A stretch of DNA of 60,000 bases. Source: Lineus longissimus. Its lineage: Eukaryota; Nemertea; Pilidiophora; Heteronemertea; Lineidae. Under the pieces are notes generated by a model that saw only the letters and a program-made list of their open reading frames with translations, had not been told where the DNA came from and did no database searches. Each line of letters opens with the position of its first letter. Within the stretch, counting starts at the first letter, position 1. Made by a program: the position numbers and the translations under genes. Below, piece after piece: positions 56,756 to 60,000 of the stretch. The stretch spans positions 17,734,001-17,794,000 of the forward strand of contig NC_088316.1 in the NCBI RefSeq assembly GCF_910592395.1, in the 5' to 3' direction.

Positions 56756-57463
56756 ATATCAATGATATATAAAACGCCGTCGACTTAAATTCATTATACA
56801 TGCATGTCAACATCATTGCCCTGACCGTAATCATATCAATACACCATGTTTATTCAATCATCCGATCATGTGTAAATACTTTTTCATTTACACTTCAATT
56901 ACAATGTACCACGGGGTAAATGGGATAAAAAAACCTGGAGGCAGAAATCTTTGATATCAGCTACCTGCTACCGGAATATGGTTAGTTCCATCGAGAAGCT
57001 CCTCAAAAATGTTTTCGATCAGAAAATTCAAAGTAAGAACAGCAGCAGAATGTTTTAACCCTTTTCTTTGGTCCTTCTATATCTTTTAAGAATCAGTTCG
57101 CTAATGATAGGCCATAGCTACGGTACAGAGCTAGTTTTTCACACTAGTTCTCAAATTTCGAGAAATGGCAAAAATTGCGTTTTATATGAAATAGCTACTT
57201 AACTTCACCTGCAGAGCGTGTTTGTTTATAGGTCTTTCTTTTTGAACCTGCCATTGGATTTCTGTTAGCCTACAGAACTTTTGATAACCACGCGGGGATT
57301 GCTCGCACCTTCTCCACATTACCTTCAAATGACACTGCAGAACCAATAATTAGTATCTGCGCTAAAGTTTAACAAATTGAAAAGTTGCAAATTGATTTGA
57401 GCCAAGAAAATTAACGATGACCGACGATGCGTTGATCGGAAACTATCGATGTTTAGACCCACT

Positions 57464-58609
57464 TAGCGAATTCCAACTTTAATCAGTTTACCTATCGATT
57501 AACATTTATCATGGAAATCAGGTGGAGTAAGTTTAATAGATTTACTCTGGGATTGTATTGAAGACATTGAGGAGAAATTTGTTGATAAAGGGGGAAAAGG
57601 TGGACAGAGAAACTTGGCGAGATTACGATACGAACATGTTTTATCATGTTGATGGTACAACGATCTTTTTCCGCCGCAGGTCATTGGCCTTACATTCTAA
57701 GACAGCCCATTGAAATAGGCTCCGTTCCGCTCTACATCCCTCCCTGGTGGAGGTTCAGTCTTGAATTGGAAGGTGACTTTACGAAGACAGTGCTGCTTGA
57801 TAAAGGAAGTATTTGGCTTCAGGTCAATAAACCCAGAAGAATGGGTAGCGAATTCCAACTTTAATCAGTTTACCTATCGATTAACATTTATCATGGAAAT
57901 CAGGTGGAGTAAGTTTAATAGATTTACTCTGGGATTGTATTGAAGACATTGAGGAGAAATTTGTTGATAAAGGGGGAAAAGGTGGACAGAGAAACTTGGC
58001 GAGATTACGATACGAACATGTTTTATCATGTTGATGGTACAACGATCTTTTTCCGCCGCAGGTCATTGGCCTTACATTCTGAGACAGCCCATTGAAATAG
58101 GCTCCGTTCCGCTCTACATCCCTCCCTGGTGGAGGTTCAGTCTTGAATTGGAAGGTGACTTTACGAAGACAGTGCTGCTTGATAAAGGAAGTATTTGGCT
58201 TCAGGTCAATAAACCCAGAAGAATGGGTAGCGAATTCCAACTTTAATCAGTTTACCTATCGATTAACATTTATCATGGAAATCAGGTGGAGTAAGTTTAA
58301 TAGATTTACTCTGGGATTGTATTGAAGACATTGAGGAGAAATTTGTTGATAAAGGGGGAAAAGGTGGACAGAGAAACTTGGCGAGATTACAATACGAACA
58401 TGTTTTATCATGTTGATGGTACAACGATCTTTTTCCGCCGCAGGTCATTGGCCTTACATTCTAAGACAGCCCATTGAAATAGGCTCCGTTCCGCTCTACA
58501 TCCCTCCCTGGTGGAGGTTCAGTCTTGAATTGGAAGGTGACTTTACGAAGACAGTGCTGCTTGATAAAGGAAGTATTTGGCTTCAGGTCAATAAACCCAG
58601 AAGAATGGG
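57464..58609. repeat. 382-bp tandem repeat, three copies
   Basis: Units at 57464-57845, 57846-58227 and 58228-58609, each starting tagcgaattccaactttaat (the third boundary is the same). They are nearly identical; single-base differences include ctaagacag/ctgagacag and gattacgat/gattacaat. The final unit runs into unique sequence gaagttgccgtgttgatcaa, which is also present in the 53.5-kb relative. Both strands have open frames across the unit, but the copies differ too little to test coding. Confidence 0.93.
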
Positions 58610-58690
58610 AAGTTGCCGTGTTGATCAAGATGAATCATATCAGAGGGAATGTACAGGAATATATAAACTACACCATTCTTTGTATAGTTT

Positions 58691-59626
58691 TGTTGAGACT
58701 ATTTGTCGAAAGCTAGTCTCAACACAGCTTTGGTTGATCTTCTACATACATGTACTTCCTTTCTGATAATAAAGATGGGGTCATTTTCATAGCTGCAGGA
58801 ACATTTTGTCATCGACTCATTTTGATATGAGCAGTATTATAAATATCGGTGCAATCTGATCGGTGGTTATCTGGTTCGGTTATGCCACTTATTCCAACCA
58901 TTTTAAGGATTGAAAGCCATAGTTTATCCGCTGTTCCATGTAGGAACCTCACGATTGTTTAGCGTCACTAGCCCCGGGCCGTTGGTGCTGATCAGGCGAG
59001 TCTATTGGAAAAAGCTGACACTCGTGAATAAGGTTTTAATATAAGCCAATCTACTTTAATGATAGAGTGTCGGGAAAATCTTCAAAATCGTTGTTGGTGA
59101 AACACTTTTACATAGTCCTTTGTACAGCAAATCTGCGTAGTATATTGGCAAGAGAGAGGAGGTTGCGATATACATACTGACGACTGAACTGCAACTGCAT
59201 CTCCCTGCATGGTGCGGTGCTTGTATCAAAAGGCGTTTTTACACGGTGCGGGTTCAAGCCGGATCGAGACTAGTTCAGGTACCAGCCGGTTTATTTTCCC
59301 TCGTGTAAAAGCGAACCTACCGTCCTGAACCCTCCTGGTCCGAGGCGGGTTCCGATCGCCGGTCTCGGGTCGGTGCAGGCCGGTGTAGGCCGGTGGTGTC
59401 CCCTTTCTCTTTACCGAAACTAACGTATAATCTGATGTACCTATAGTATACTATTTAAATTGGTACCAAGCACTTTGTCCTCTCTGACTCAAAAGTTAAT
59501 CAAATACTACACAAAGACCTGTTGGAAAGAGACCGAATACCATTGAGAGTCACAAACACAAAACATCTCGTCTCTTCAAAATAATTCATTTCATACCAAC
59601 ACTCTTTGATATACACTCGTTTAGTA
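58691..59626. other. Downstream of the 382-bp array
   Basis: No gene seen. At 59225-59400 a GC-rich patch contains cggtgcgggttcaagccgg, repeated ccgg motifs and a short inverted pair (gcgtttttacacgg / cgtgtaaaagcg). It may be a degraded repeat. Confidence 0.5.
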
Positions 59627-59971
59627 ATGCAAAACCCAGCCTTTGAAATGCTTCGAAAAGAAGTATCTAACAAAGGTATCTTCATATATATCTTTACACG
59701 TAACGTTTCGAAGGAGGACCCAAGCGATATTTACCAGTGTGGGGATTCAGTATACGCAAAGGTTGTTCCGTTTCGTTCTGCTGCAGAGGAACACAATGTG
59801 AAAGGGCCATGCTTATTACACTATGTATATCATGTTATAACTGCACACAAGCAAGGAGCATACAGTAGAGTCTACTATCCCAAAAAAATTAAAAGTTGGT
59901 TCCGACTTCTGCCGATCGTGGCGGTATTTCAAAGTCCACAAAGGAGTGCATGTTTTTCAGAATGCTTTTGA
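59627..59971 (+). CDS. Unrecognised ORF, 114 codons
   Basis: ATG-initiated open frame starting MQNPAFEMLRKEVSNKGIFI and ending SPQRSACFSECF before a stop at 59971. The composition is protein-like, with mixed charged and aromatic residues and no repeats, but no domain was recognised. No upstream exon was found and the window ends soon after. It could be the first exon of a gene beyond the window or chance. Confidence 0.2.
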   Translation: MQNPAFEMLRKEVSNKGIFIYIFTRNVSKEDPSDIYQCGDSVYAKVVPFRSAAEEHNVKGPCLLHYVYHVITAHKQGAYSRVYYPKKIKSWFRLLPIVAVFQSPQRSACFSECF

Positions 59972-60000
59972 TATTTTATAACATAAATTCTTAATCCCTA

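Noticed and set aside
57646-58766. Repeated 60-120-codon ORFs on both strands in the 382-bp array
   Set aside because: The copies are nearly identical, so open frames carry no independent evidence; kept as a repeat, with coding or promoter role raised only as a finding.
1-60000. CRISPR array, bacterial operon or phage system
   Set aside because: The tandem repeats lack unique spacers of constant length, and the genes have spliceosomal introns; this is animal nuclear DNA.

Overview
This is a gene-sparse piece of an animal nuclear genome. The genes are intron-rich with GT-AG (and one GC-AG) junctions, one intron is about 44 kb long, and the non-coding DNA is AT-rich and full of short hairpin elements, minisatellites and a tRNA-derived SINE. 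Gene content (a cholecystokinin/sulfakinin-type receptor, an astacin protease with a ShKT tail, a GT31 glycosyltransferase) and frequent acatgta motifs suggest a marine invertebrate, perhaps a lophotrochozoan. The phylum cannot be fixed from this sequence alone.

Layout. (1) The minus strand from 52.3 kb down to 3.8 kb carries a complete three-exon CCK/sulfakinin-type GPCR of 428 residues. Coding exons are 52331-51944, 8145-7777 and 4342-3813. The phases agree, and the first intron is about 43.8 kb with a GC donor. (2) Inside that intron, on the plus strand, lies a ten-exon secreted astacin metalloprotease (31938-37341): signal peptide, propeptide, furin-type site, HExxHxxGxxH domain with Met-turn, cysteine-rich linker and ShKT domain. 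(3) The same intron also holds a probable but unrecognised multi-pass membrane protein on the minus strand (42-43.3 kb) and several protein-like relics: a rhodopsin-family TM2-TM3 stretch near 16 kb, an Ig-like exon near 21 kb with a second partial copy at 31.2 kb, a chitin-binding-like exon near 22.8 kb and an exon-like orphan ORF near 27.3 kb. (4) At 55.1-56.4 kb, on the plus strand, is an intact beta-1,3-glycosyltransferase of family GT31.

Repeats. The most striking pattern is a set of fold-back elements whose arms contain arrays of 21-bp units. Two are complete: 43857-44699, and 54004-54766 with 6-bp target-site duplications. Two shorter partial relatives lie at 36.87 and 39.38 kb. Other repeats are a 127-bp hairpin MITE in two copies, a 178-bp hairpin, a TA-flanked MITE six bases after the glycosyltransferase stop codon, a SINE in an astacin intron, a triplicated 382-bp unit downstream of the glycosyltransferase with a related copy upstream, and several degenerate tandem families. 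No autonomous transposon gene, CRISPR array or canonical tRNA/rRNA gene was found.

Functionally, the receptor is a neuropeptide receptor, the astacin a secreted protease and the GT31 enzyme a Golgi enzyme. They are neighbours by nesting, and nothing in the sequence suggests a shared pathway.
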